A DNA stretch of 34,614 bases from Deltaproteobacteria bacterium (GCA_016195725.1 JACPZB010000020.1:1-34614); one strand, 5' to 3'; positions 23,362 to 31,806 are shown, counted from the first letter of the stretch. Program-made: numbers and translations. Notes: generated by a model not told the origin, from the sequence alone.

Positions 23362-23916
23362 TTAATATGGCATAACGCCCGCGGTGAGCAGCCGCGGCGA
23401 GCGCATGCGAGCCAGCGGTCTGCCCGACTGCGTTGTTAGGCGTTTCCATTTCTCAAGGCTATTCATTGAGAAACAAATCAAGCACGTGCCGTGCATTTTT
23501 CGCATTGCGTTGCAGTGCGCCATGTCCTTCGTCCGGATCTTCGATAGTCTCAATGACGGTTGCGCCTGCTCCCGCAGCCATGCGGCTGTTCGCTTCATTC
23601 CGGGAATGCCATCGCGGTCTGGATTTGGATCGCGCGCGCCGGCTACGGTTATCCAGCGTGTGCTTCGTAACGGGTGGTCACCGAATGCACCCGCAAGAAT
23701 CGCACGCGTTGGAGGGTAATCTATGCCGACACCGCCAGAGCTGGCGACAGAGAGTGAAAAGTAGTGTTTGCCCCGGCCTGCGTCAAGAGCGGCAACGGCG
23801 TAGGAATTGGCGGAACCGCGACTGAACCCGTGCAACATTACCGTACCGGGTTGCACGCCGCGTTTCTGGAGCGCAATATCAATCCCACGATAGATTTGCA
23901 TTGGTGTGTAGTAGGA
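23362..23916 (-). pseudogene. 5'-truncated alpha/beta hydrolase gene cassette
   Basis: Minus-strand frame with an alpha/beta hydrolase core: nucleophile elbow [15 protein letters not shown] (Ser in GFSRG), an acid in AGARDPNPDRDG and a His in KDMAHCNAM. GC content is far above that of the neighbouring genes, a sign of foreign origin. Real hydrolase sequence starts about at [15 protein letters not shown]; upstream of that the frame lies antisense to an integrase remnant, so the N-terminal strands are deleted. The C terminus ends SLEKWKRLTTQSGRPLA and continues as translated attC. Cassette orientation, opposite to intI, is the normal integron layout. Confidence 0.75.
23370..23441 (-). other. 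Integron attC site 2
   Basis: On the minus strand it begins GCCTAAC and ends GTTATGC (plus strand GTTAGGC at 23435-23441). The inner arms GCAGACCGCTGGC and GCCGCGGCTGC pair except for extrahelical A and T. 72 bp, GC-rich. It follows the truncated hydrolase cassette, whose frame reads through it. Confidence 0.8.
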
Positions 23917-23919
23917 CTT

Positions 23920-24042
23920 GACGGTTACGACATCAGGACGATTCAGGAACTTTTGGGGCACAGCAACCTGCAGACCACCATGATTTATACCCATGTTGCT
24001 ACAAAAAATATTCTGGGTGTGAGGAGTCCGCTGGATAAATGA
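23920..24042 (+). pseudogene. intI: C-terminal remnant of an integron integrase
   Basis: 40 codons encode [20 protein letters not shown] followed by [20 protein letters not shown] and a stop. This is the end of an integron tyrosine recombinase, with the LLGH histidine, the nucleophilic Tyr in IYTHV and the characteristic GVRSPLD tail. About 280 N-terminal residues and the attI site are missing; upstream the sequence switches near 23917 to the reversed hydrolase cassette. The stop overlaps the birA start (ATGATG at 24039). It is inactive by itself. Confidence 0.8.
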
Positions 24043-25097
24043 TGAAAACCAATACAATATCTACAGAACAGAAAATCCTCGGGCTGCTTAAAAAGAAAAC
24101 CTTTTCTTATCTCTCTGGCCAGGCCTTGAGTAAAACCTTCGGCCTGTCAAGGACTGCAATCTGGAAGCATATTAAGGCAATAAAAGAGATGGGTTATGCT
24201 GTAGAGGCAAGCCCTGCCAAAGGATATAGATTAAACCTTCAGAATTTGCCTTTCAATGCTTTGGAAATTAGCTCTAATCTTAAAACATCTTTTATCGGTA
24301 AAGACATTTCCTTTTATAAAGAGGTAGATTCAACCAATGAGACTGCGCGGGAGCTTGCCTCAAAAGGCGCTGCTGAAGGTTTCGCTGTTGTGGCTGATTG
24401 TCAGAAGAAAGGTAAAGGCAGACTTGGCAGAAGATGGGAATCGCCTGCCGGAGTGAATATTTATACATCCGTTGTTCTGCGTCCAAACATAATGCCCGTA
24501 TTTGCCCCGCAGCTTACTCTTGTTTCTGCTGTTGCAGTGGCAGAGACTATTGCAAGGTTTTTAAATCCCCCACTTCCCGTTGCAATGCTCCGCAGCAACG
24601 GGAGCCCAGCCCCCTTTGATAAAGGGGGGCAGGGGGGGTTTTTATCAGTCAAATGGCCAAATGATATCCTGGTCAATTCAAAAAAGGTTGCAGGTATCCT
24701 GACAGAGATGAACTCCGAGATGGACAGGATAAACTTTGTCGTAGTTGGGGTAGGTGTGAATGTGAATATGACAAAAGAGATGTTTTTGGAAGAGTTGGAG
24801 TTTATTGCAACATCCTTGAAACAAGAGGGCGGCAAAGAGATTTCAAGGACAGACTTTATTCAAACACTTTATTTGAATCTGGAAACATGGTATGCTCAAT
24901 ATTTAAAAGGCGGCTTTGAACCTGTGCGTAAGGCATGGACAAGCTATTTTAATATGGCGGGTAAAACAGTCAGAGTACAGCAGATGGATAGAGTTATTGA
25001 AGGTGTTGCCACCGGGCTTGATAATGACGGAATGCTTCTGCTGAGAGAAAAAAATGGAAATATTGCAAGAATAATATCAGGAGATGTGGCAATTTAA
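24039..25097 (+). CDS. birA: Biotin--protein ligase / biotin operon repressor BirA
   Basis: Attaches biotin to acetyl-CoA carboxylase carrier protein and, through an N-terminal winged helix, can repress biotin genes. The 352-residue product has the helix-turn-helix domain (about 5-65; [18 protein letters not shown]), the ligase motif GKGRLGRRW (about 124-132), [10 protein letters not shown] (about 203-212), and a C-terminal SH3-like domain. Residues about 176-202 ([20 protein letters not shown], then GQGGFL) are encoded by a palindromic repeat inserted in frame just before the conserved KWPND segment. A second palindrome (CCCGTTGC..GCAACGGG) is nested within it. The start at ATG 24039 overlaps the intI stop, so birA now sits behind integron debris. 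Confidence 0.94.
   Translation: MMKTNTISTEQKILGLLKKKTFSYLSGQALSKTFGLSRTAIWKHIKAIKEMGYAVEASPAKGYRLNLQNLPFNALEISSNLKTSFIGKDISFYKEVDSTNETARELASKGAAEGFAVVADCQKKGKGRLGRRWESPAGVNIYTSVVLRPNIMPVFAPQLTLVSAVAVAETIARFLNPPLPVAMLRSNGSPAPFDKGGQGGFLSVKWPNDILVNSKKVAGILTEMNSEMDRINFVVVGVGVNVNMTKEMFLEELEFIATSLKQEGGKEISRTDFIQTLYLNLETWYAQYLKGGFEPVRKAWTSYFNMAGKTVRVQQMDRVIEGVATGLDNDGMLLLREKNGNIARIISGDVAI
24565..24643. repeat. Nested palindromic repeats inside birA
   Basis: The outer CCCCCTTTGATAAAGGGGGG unit with flanking AAATCCCCC and GGGGGGGTTTTT is split on its left side by a CCCGTTGC..GCAACGGG palindrome (24573-24601). Same outer family as at 15279 and 21820. The frame is preserved. Confidence 0.85.
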
Positions 25098-25110
25098 TAG
25101 TAATAAAACC

Positions 25111-25140
25111 AGATTCCCGCTAAAATCCTGCGGGAATGAC
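25111..25140. repeat. ATTCCCGC/GCGGGAAT repeat after birA
   Basis: AGATTCCCGC and GCGGGAATGAC flank TAAAATCCT, giving an 8-bp perfect stem. No U-tract follows. It is a short dispersed-type palindrome in the birA-dapF gap. Confidence 0.65.
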
Positions 25141-25200
25141 AATCTTAATAAGCCATACGACCTCGAATGTTTCTATTGTGGGTGAAAGAGGTATTTTCAG

Positions 25201-26064
25201 GTGAAAATCAATTTTACAAAGATGCACGGTCTGGGAAATGATTTTATCGTCATTGACTGCCAAAAGAAGAAGATTAAAGGACTTTCAAGGCTGATAAAAA
25301 AACTTTCTCACCGTCAATTTGGCATCGGCTTTGACCAGGCACTTATGCTCCTCCCCTCCAAAAGAGCTGATTTCAGGATGGATATTTACAATGCGGACGG
25401 CGGAATGGTTGAGATGTGCGGCAACGGCATCCGATGTTTTGCAAAATATATCTGGGACAGAAATTTATCCAGAAAGGATGTTCTGGAGATTGAAACCCTT
25501 GCCGGCATCATAAAACCACAAAGGGCAGGAAACTTAATAAAAGTGGATATGGGAGTGCCGATATTGGAGGCAAAAGATATACCAGTGAATTTAAGCGGCA
25601 AAGTAATAAAGTATCCATTAAAAATTGAAAAAGTAGAGGATTTTCCAAACCTTCAGCCTCCAGCTTCCAGCCTCTCACCTTTTGAAATAACCTGCGTCTC
25701 TATGGGAAATCCTCACTGCGTTATATTTGTGGATGATGTAACTATGTTTCCTGTAACACGATACGGCCCTATAATAGAAAATCATTCCTTATTTCCCAAA
25801 AGGACCAATGTGGAGTTTGTAGAGATCGTAAGCAAAAAAGAACTTAAGATGCGGGTTTGGGAAAGAGGAAGCGGAGAAACCCTTGCCTGCGGCACAGGGG
25901 CATGCGCCTCAGCTGTGGCTGCCAATCTGAATAAACTTGCCGACAAAATAGTAATTGTTAATCTATTAGGTGGAAACCTTAAGATTGAGTGGTCTGAAAA
26001 GGATAACCATGTGTATCTGACAGGCCCTGCAGCGGAGGTGTTTGAAGGGGTAGTGGAGCTATAA
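25201..26064 (+). CDS. dapF: Diaminopimelate epimerase
   Basis: Converts LL- to meso-diaminopimelate for lysine and peptidoglycan synthesis. The 287-residue product has both catalytic Cys in conserved contexts: NADGGMVEMCGNGIRCFAKY (about residues 64-83) and SGETLACGTGACAS (about 224-237). The N terminus KINFTKMHGLGNDFIVID is standard. The start is GTG 25201 behind AGAGGT. Between EKVEDF and FEITCVSMGNPHCV lie about 12 residues (PNLQPPASSLSP) encoded by TTCAGCCTCCAGCTTCCAGC, a word repeat of the type seen between genes. I infer that it was inserted in frame into a surface loop. Confidence 0.95.
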   Translation: MKINFTKMHGLGNDFIVIDCQKKKIKGLSRLIKKLSHRQFGIGFDQALMLLPSKRADFRMDIYNADGGMVEMCGNGIRCFAKYIWDRNLSRKDVLEIETLAGIIKPQRAGNLIKVDMGVPILEAKDIPVNLSGKVIKYPLKIEKVEDFPNLQPPASSLSPFEITCVSMGNPHCVIFVDDVTMFPVTRYGPIIENHSLFPKRTNVEFVEIVSKKELKMRVWERGSGETLACGTGACASAVAANLNKLADKIVIVNLLGGNLKIEWSEKDNHVYLTGPAAEVFEGVVEL

Positions 26065-26088
26065 ATACCTTATACTGATTTAAGTGAA

Positions 26089-26143
26089 ATATCCGCATTG
26101 CGTCTATCCAGCCAGATTGGAAAGATATCCGCAATGCGGATAT
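26089..26143 (+). repeat. Inverted repeat after dapF
   Basis: ATATCCGCATTGCG (26089-26102) and CGCAATGCGGATAT (26130-26143) form a perfect 14-bp stem with a 27-base loop. No U-tract follows. It could protect the dapF mRNA 3' end or be another dispersed palindrome. Confidence 0.75.
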
Positions 26144-26181
26144 GAACCGTTGTCGGCCATGCAACTTAAGGAAGATTTTTT

Positions 26182-26298
26182 ATGAAAGAGGTTGCTATAG
26201 ATAATCTGTCTGTATTCTTATTGCCAGCCGTATCATGGCTGCAGTGTCGCAGGGGCGTAGAGGAGGAGATAAATAAAAAACAGAGGATACAGTTTTGA
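26182..26298 (+). CDS. Small ORF (38 aa) overlapping the diguanylate cyclase start
   Basis: ATG 26182 follows AAGGAAG at a good distance. The product starts MKEVAIDNLSVFLLPAVSWL and ends with a basic Glu/Lys-rich tail. The stop TGA (26296-26298) overlaps the TTG start of the downstream gene (TTGA), an arrangement that favours translational coupling. It may be a leader peptide that lets ribosomes reach the weak TTG start. No family recognised. Confidence 0.4.
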   Translation: MKEVAIDNLSVFLLPAVSWLQCRRGVEEEINKKQRIQF

Positions 26299-28421
26299 AA
26301 TCCAAAATAATATTCTTATTCATAGCTGTTCTGTCAATTCTTATTTCAATAGGCTTTTTTAATGGCGTATCATCTATAGATATTGCAAGTCTTCTGACGC
26401 TGCTGTTCTCAACCGCATACCTTGCTTATATTGCGGTGTCGTATTTCAAGGATGAACCCCCCTCCTTTTCTGACGAGATTAGCCTGGGACTTCTTTTTCT
26501 TGTAACCGCAAAGGCGGCCTTCTTAGCTGTTGCTGGAAATCTTTTAAACCCATATCCCCTCGACATTTTATTCATCATGATATTTGCCTACCTTCAGCCG
26601 TTATTACATGCTGTTATATACGCCTCATTCATCTCAGCAATAGACATAATCCCATCGGTTCTTCAGCCTGATAAAGAGGCCTTGCGGCCGGTCTTCAGCC
26701 TTCAGTCTGTTTTTGCTGTTAGCATGATGCTCATTACGGCATTTGCTGTTAATGTGGTATCTAACAACGGAAGAAAGGCCAAGAAGAGGTTGGAAGGAAT
26801 GATTAAAAGCATGCAGACAAGCGCCAGACTTGTAAACCAGCATGAATCTGCGGAAGCAGTGGTACCTGCAATATCCAGAGACGAAACAGAAAGGGTTTCT
26901 TCCGACTCTGTCCACAAAGTAGCTGATTCAGTGGCGAATACCTTAGAACTGTTAAAAAAGACCCTCAACTGCCATAATTGCATACTTTTTGAGGCAGGTC
27001 ACGCTAAGCGTGAAGGCAAAAAAGTGCTTACCATTATCGCATCTGCTGCTCCCGATAAAGATATAAATTATGAAATTGCTAATGAAAGTGCCGGTAATCT
27101 CCTGGGATGGATAGCGGAACATAAGGTTCCCCTGCGGATTGCCAATATCAGAGATATAAAAGGTGTAAGTTATTATGGGAGAGATGAAGCTATTAATTCC
27201 TTCATAGGTGTTCCTGTAGTGAATGAAAGAGATGAACTTAAGGCCATCCTCTGTGCAGACAGCAAGGAAAAGGACGCCTTTAGTGCGGAAGCAGAGCGGC
27301 TTTTGATGCTATCTGCCCATGGCATTTCAAAGCTTTTGGAAAACATTTCCATTCTCCGCAAGATGAGGACAGAGACAGCAGAGTTTACGGCATTCTATGA
27401 ATTGAGTAAGAAGTTAAGTTCAACCCTCAAGTTTGGTGAAATCCTGGATATTGCACTCAACTCCAGCAAAGAGATTGTTGACTATGATATGGCTGCATTC
27501 ATCCTTAGAGAGGGTTCAGAGGCATTAAAGGTCGTATCGGCTAAAGGGTTGAAGGCATCTGATGTCATGCATAAGATATTTAAAACCGATGAGAGTATCG
27601 CAGGGTTAGTTATAAAAAATGGCAAACCGCTGTCTTTTTCAGATTTTCAGGAGGGTAAAAGAGATATTCAAATATTTCCAGGTATATTCCTGCCAATTCG
27701 TTCGGTAATCTGCCTTCCTTTGCTGGTAAAAGACGGCCCTATCGGCGTATTTATAATGGCAAGCAAAAAAGAGAACTTGTTTTCGTCGTATGAAACAAAG
27801 ATATTTGAAGTTGTTGCAACGAATACTGCTGTTGCGCTATCCAATGCCCGGGCTTATCTGCAGATGGAAAAGATGGCTACGATTGATGGTCTTACTGGGT
27901 TGCTGAACCACAGGTTTTTTCAAGAAAGGCTGTCTCATGAAATAGAAAGGGCAGAAAGGTATAAAGAAAGGCTTTCACTGCTTTTGGTCGATATAGATTA
28001 TTTTAAAAAAGTCAATGATACCTATGGTCATCCGGCAGGTGATAAGATTTTAAAAGACATATCAAAAATTTTAGTTTCGGCCATAAGAAGTGTTGATGCG
28101 GCTGCGAGATATGGGGGTGAAGAGTTTGCCATTGTATTGGTTAATACAGCGGGAAGGGGTGCATTAGATACAGCCGAGAGGATTCGTAAAATAATAGAAA
28201 ATAACGAATTTGATATAGGCGCTGCCTTTATAAAAGTGACTGCAAGCATAGGTGTTTCAGCTTTTCCAGATGATACAGGCTTGCTTGACGATGGCGGCAG
28301 TCAAAGGCTTCTCATCTCAAAAGCTGACAGCGCTTTATATACGGCAAAAAGGGAAGGTAGAAACAGGGTATATCTATTTAAAGATGTGTCAGATAGGGTA
28401 GAGGATAATAAGGCAGTGTAA
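26295..28421 (+). CDS. Membrane diguanylate cyclase (GAF-GAF-GGDEF)
   Basis: Makes cyclic di-GMP from two GTP. The 708-residue product has about five or six N-terminal membrane helices (residues about 3-165), two GAF-like sensor domains (about 205-350 and 365-530), and a GGDEF domain (about 540-700). Signature RYGGEEFAIVL has GGEEF at 607-611, and the product-inhibition I-site RSVD lies at 598-601, so it is probably active and feedback-inhibited. The metal-binding Asp lies in LLLVDIDYFKKVNDTYGH. It starts at TTG 26295, overlapped by a 38-codon ORF. It probably senses a membrane or cytosolic signal through GAF domains; the ligand is unknown. Confidence 0.92.
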   Translation: MKSKIIFLFIAVLSILISIGFFNGVSSIDIASLLTLLFSTAYLAYIAVSYFKDEPPSFSDEISLGLLFLVTAKAAFLAVAGNLLNPYPLDILFIMIFAYLQPLLHAVIYASFISAIDIIPSVLQPDKEALRPVFSLQSVFAVSMMLITAFAVNVVSNNGRKAKKRLEGMIKSMQTSARLVNQHESAEAVVPAISRDETERVSSDSVHKVADSVANTLELLKKTLNCHNCILFEAGHAKREGKKVLTIIASAAPDKDINYEIANESAGNLLGWIAEHKVPLRIANIRDIKGVSYYGRDEAINSFIGVPVVNERDELKAILCADSKEKDAFSAEAERLLMLSAHGISKLLENISILRKMRTETAEFTAFYELSKKLSSTLKFGEILDIALNSSKEIVDYDMAAFILREGSEALKVVSAKGLKASDVMHKIFKTDESIAGLVIKNGKPLSFSDFQEGKRDIQIFPGIFLPIRSVICLPLLVKDGPIGVFIMASKKENLFSSYETKIFEVVATNTAVALSNARAYLQMEKMATIDGLTGLLNHRFFQERLSHEIERAERYKERLSLLLVDIDYFKKVNDTYGHPAGDKILKDISKILVSAIRSVDAAARYGGEEFAIVLVNTAGRGALDTAERIRKIIENNEFDIGAAFIKVTASIGVSAFPDDTGLLDDGGSQRLLISKADSALYTAKREGRNRVYLFKDVSDRVEDNKAV

Positions 28422-28623
28422 GCCCAGAGCGAAGCAGGTCAAGAATCCCTTGCCTATCAATTACATACACAGTGTAATTTAGATAATGCCGCTGTTGAGC
28501 TATGGAATAGTTACTGACAAAGGCACGCCGTGTTAGAAAAGGAAAGCAGTGCAGGTAATGATTGTCTTTTCTGAGGTCTCTAATGGGGAAGCCGAAGAGT
28601 GGCGGGAAGTAAGACTGTTTGTT

Positions 28624-30411
28624 TTAGCCTCTTTTTTTAGAGAGATAAGATTCTGTTAAAACCTTAAAGCTTTCCATATCACCCGCCTTCTCTGCGTCTG
28701 TAAATTTTTTCAAAAGAAGGGAGGTTTCCTTTTTAAGCCTGCTTTCCATAATCACCTTTTTACAGCAATCCTCCAATATCTTTTTGGGTTCTTCTTTTAT
28801 TGAAACATCATCGTGAATAGAATTTTTGACCAGCCATGTCTTTGCCTTCTCGTCATGAGCTGCATCAATAAGGGAAGATAATTCTATCTTGCCGCTTCCT
28901 TTTTGTAAGACGTCTATAATCAGTCTGCCAGCCTCTTTTAAAAAATCTGTGTTAAATATCTCTACAGTCCTGCTGATGGAGTCATTGTATAAAGAAGGAT
29001 ATGCAAGCAAAACCTTTAATATTTTTTCTTCTGTTTTGCTAAAATCTACTTTATTTAATATTTCATTTGCAGTAGGAATATGGTGGCGCTGTTGGTCTTT
29101 AAGTCCTTCTGCCTCTTTACTATAGAGGGGGATTTTAGCTGCCCTTACTGTTGATAAAACTATATCCGGTCCGATATGAAGAACATTGGCAATCTTTTCA
29201 ATATAGATATCTCTTTCTACTATATTCTTGATATTTGCAATATAAGGCGCAGCCTCTTCTAAGAAGGCGACCTTGTCATGGAGAGTTTCTATATTTAATT
29301 TTGCCTTAAGGGAATTCAGAAAGAAATCCATAAGTGGTTTGGCTTTCTGGATATAATGGGCCATCTTAGGGGCGCCCTCTTTTTGGAGAAGGTCATCTGG
29401 GTCTAACCCTGCGGGTATGAGAACAACCTTGCCGTGAATATCCTCTTCAAGAAACAGGGGAAGGCTCTTTATAGCCGCTGCCTTGCCTGCTTCGTCTGAA
29501 TCAAAAAGGGTGTAAATTTCTTTTGTATATCCTTTGAGCTTTCTCAGATGATTTATTGTGAGAGCGGTACCCAGTGTAGCAACAGTGTTTACAAATCCGT
29601 ATTGGTGCAGCATCAGAAGGTCGAAATATCCCTCTACCACCAGCACAAAGCCTTCTTTGGATGCAACGTTCTTGGCCTGATACATACCGTAAGCAACATC
29701 GCCCTTTTTAAAGAGAGGCGATGTGGGGGAGTTTAGATATTTAGGTTCTTCGCTCCCAAGAGACCTTCCGCCAAAACCAATAACCCTTGCTCTAGTGTCC
29801 ATTATAGGAAACATGATCCTATTTCTGAATCTGTCATAAGAATCTTTGTCCTTTGTGCTTACAAGACCAACCTTTTCAGCTAACTCCAGCGATATTCCTT
29901 TATTTCTCAGAAATTTTGCAAGACCGTCCCGCCCTGCCGGCGCATAGCCTATTTTAAAATCTTTTATAATCTCGGGTTTTAATCCACGCTTTTTAAGATA
30001 CATCTGCGCATTTTCTGCAGCAGGCGATGTGAGGAGGTTTTGGTGATAAAAATCCATAGCCACATGATTGGCTAAGAACATAATCTCCCGCTGATTTTCT
30101 TCGTTTGAAGGTTTTGTGTCCAGAGGCATATCTATGCCCAGTCTTTTAGCAATGCTTCTTACGGCCTCTGGAAATGAAAGATTTTCCTGCTTCATCAGGA
30201 ATGTAAATGCATTTCCGCCTGTGCCGCAGCCAAAGCAGTAGAATATCTGCTTCTCGTCATTTACGGTAAAGGACGGTGTCTTTTCTGAATGGAATGGACA
30301 AAGCCCAATGTGATTCCTTCCGCTCTTCTTGAGAGGAAGATATTCTGAGACTATCTGAACAATGTCGGCTCGTTCTCGTATTTCATCTATCTTTTCCTGA
30401 GGGATCATCAT
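28624..30411 (-). CDS. dnaG: DNA primase
   Basis: Synthesises RNA primers at the replication fork with DnaB helicase. The 595-residue product has the N-terminal zinc finger (CPFH at about 39-42, CFGCG near 60), the RNA polymerase core with VVEGYFDLLML and the TOPRIM acidic residues (TLFDSDEAGKAA), and a C-terminal helicase-binding region (about 440-595). It starts at one of two adjacent ATGs (30411 or 30408); no clear Shine-Dalgarno. rpoD, which follows dnaG in many bacteria, is absent; a convergent diguanylate cyclase lies there instead. Confidence 0.95.
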   Translation of the reverse strand: MMIPQEKIDEIRERADIVQIVSEYLPLKKSGRNHIGLCPFHSEKTPSFTVNDEKQIFYCFGCGTGGNAFTFLMKQENLSFPEAVRSIAKRLGIDMPLDTKPSNEENQREIMFLANHVAMDFYHQNLLTSPAAENAQMYLKKRGLKPEIIKDFKIGYAPAGRDGLAKFLRNKGISLELAEKVGLVSTKDKDSYDRFRNRIMFPIMDTRARVIGFGGRSLGSEEPKYLNSPTSPLFKKGDVAYGMYQAKNVASKEGFVLVVEGYFDLLMLHQYGFVNTVATLGTALTINHLRKLKGYTKEIYTLFDSDEAGKAAAIKSLPLFLEEDIHGKVVLIPAGLDPDDLLQKEGAPKMAHYIQKAKPLMDFFLNSLKAKLNIETLHDKVAFLEEAAPYIANIKNIVERDIYIEKIANVLHIGPDIVLSTVRAAKIPLYSKEAEGLKDQQRHHIPTANEILNKVDFSKTEEKILKVLLAYPSLYNDSISRTVEIFNTDFLKEAGRLIIDVLQKGSGKIELSSLIDAAHDEKAKTWLVKNSIHDDVSIKEEPKKILEDCCKKVIMESRLKKETSLLLKKFTDAEKAGDMESFKVLTESYLSKKRG

Positions 30412-31092
30412 AATAAATGCAGGTTATGGGTTATAGGTTTTTCTAATCAGCTATCGCCCAATGCCCTCGCCTGTCTTTTTACAATTCTGACAGGTAAGAT
30501 TTTTCGGGTTATTGATGGCAAATCTGGGCTGCTCTCCAGCGCTGCTTCCCACACATCCAATAAGAGCATCCGCTGTTCATTTGCTTAAATTTTATTGAGA
30601 AATTAACATGAAGACAATAAACAAGTCAAGGAGATGTATATGGTTGATATATCTGATCCATAATTTGATGTCCAATAATATGCATTAAATATACAACTTC
30701 GGCAGCAAGGTATCCTGCATGTTCCATCTGGGCAGGGTACTTCAAAAAAGGCTGAAAAACGCTACCCTAATGTAACTTTGTCTTATAACACAAAAGCAAT
30801 TTTATAACAACTGACAAACGGACAGTTGCTAAGGGGGCAATTATTTACTAAGCTGGTCAAAATTTATCCAGGAGAGGTTTGGTTACGCCAAAACAAACAG
30901 CGAAGGGCAAGGCAAAAATCCCCTTGCTTAGCGGAAAAAAGGAGGTGATGAACTATAAGATAAAGATGCGTATCGTGAAAGGAGGTGATGAACCATAAGA
31001 TAAAGATGCGTATCTATGTGAAGAGAAAGGTTTTTATGGTTAGTAGATAATACTAATTAAAACAAGTTTCTAACTAAAAAAGGAGGCATTCA
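30412..31092. other. Gene-poor stretch upstream of dnaG
   Basis: No full gene is supported. On the minus strand, 30451 to about 30573 stays open for 41 codons with protein-like composition and a Cys pair (FAINNPKNLTCQNCKKTGEG), perhaps the 3' remnant of a lost gene; it has no start with a ribosome-binding site. 30600-30900 is AT-rich with stops in all frames. 30938-31014 holds a tandem direct repeat described separately. The promoter of dnaG must lie at the left end of this stretch, but I could not pick one out. Confidence 0.5.
30938..31014 (+). repeat. Tandem 37-bp repeat containing perfect anti-SD complements
   Basis: Two copies of a 37-base unit (30938-30974 and 30978-31014, period 40, one mismatch) each begin AAAGGAGGTGATGAAC, whose first 12 bases match the complement of the 16S rRNA 3' tail. 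Each copy opens a mini-ORF at the ATG inside GGTGATG: 16 codons (30948-30998) and 20 codons (30988-31050), starting MNYKIKMRI and MNHKIKMRI. The SD-to-ATG distance is only two bases, so translation from these ATGs is uncertain. A third Shine-Dalgarno, AAAGGAGG, precedes the gene at 31093. Confidence 0.85.
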
Positions 31093-31806
31093 ATGGAAGC
31101 AAATTTTAAATTGTCAATCTTATCTAATCCATCTTTTGCGGAGTTTAATAAGTTCGTTGGGGTTTATAAATTTGGCGATCCAGTCGCTCTTTTGTTTTCT
31201 GCAGCAGAAAGCTTTGTCAATTGCGAGATTTTACATCGTAAAGCGGAAAGGGCAAAAATACTGGATTTGCCGCAAGGATCCGGCGAGTATTATGAAAGGC
31301 TTTCTACACTTCATAACACCCAAGGATTACGCAGGCTAAAAAGAGCCAGCATTGCGGTAAAGAAGGCGATAGAGATGTATCCCAATGTCTTAAAAAAAGA
31401 GGATGAACTGGTATCGGGTGAGGAAATGAAAGAAATCCTCAAGGACTATGACATAATGATCAAAAATGAAATATTTGAAATGGATTTGACATCTGAGGAG
31501 GCCAAGGAAATTTGGGGAGAATATGTTAAAGCGAGGAAAATGACAGATGAAAAGGGGATGAGTGGAACAATAACTTACCTTGGCTTAAAACTCGAAGAAT
31601 TAATAAGGGCGAGAACTGACCTTAAGAAGGGAAGAGAACATGCTAGTCCTTTGCCGTGGTGGAAGATCGTTATTGTCGCAGTTGCACTGGTAGTCTCTAT
31701 TGGTGCGGTTGTTTATTGTTATAAGAAGTCAGATTGTAAGTGGGTGTGGGAGATGGTTAAAGCTATCGGAGGAGCAGTGTTTCAAATAGTTAAAAGTGGG
31801 TGCTGA
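31093..31806 (+). CDS. Unknown protein with C-terminal membrane anchor
   Basis: 237 residues from ATG 31093 behind AAAAAAGGAGG. Residues 1-185 are mostly helical and charged. A single membrane segment at about 192-212 (WWKIVIVAVALVVSIGAVVY) is followed by a short Cys-containing tail (CYKKSDCKWVWEMVKAI, ending GC). This suggests a large cytoplasmic domain with a C-terminal anchor and a disulfide-capable tail outside. I recognise no family. It stands alone on the plus strand between the minus-strand dnaG and glyS, behind a duplicated Shine-Dalgarno region. Codon use is ordinary for the window. Confidence 0.75.
   Translation: MEANFKLSILSNPSFAEFNKFVGVYKFGDPVALLFSAAESFVNCEILHRKAERAKILDLPQGSGEYYERLSTLHNTQGLRRLKRASIAVKKAIEMYPNVLKKEDELVSGEEMKEILKDYDIMIKNEIFEMDLTSEEAKEIWGEYVKARKMTDEKGMSGTITYLGLKLEELIRARTDLKKGREHASPLPWWKIVIVAVALVVSIGAVVYCYKKSDCKWVWEMVKAIGGAVFQIVKSGC

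Noticed and set aside
23384-23825. GC-rich plus-strand frames opposite the hydrolase cassette
   Set aside because: They are antisense to a frame with a complete nucleophile, acid and His set; high GC keeps all frames open.
30938-31014. Tandem repeat considered as a CRISPR remnant
   Set aside because: Only two units with a 3-base gap, no spacer-sized interval and no cas genes nearby.
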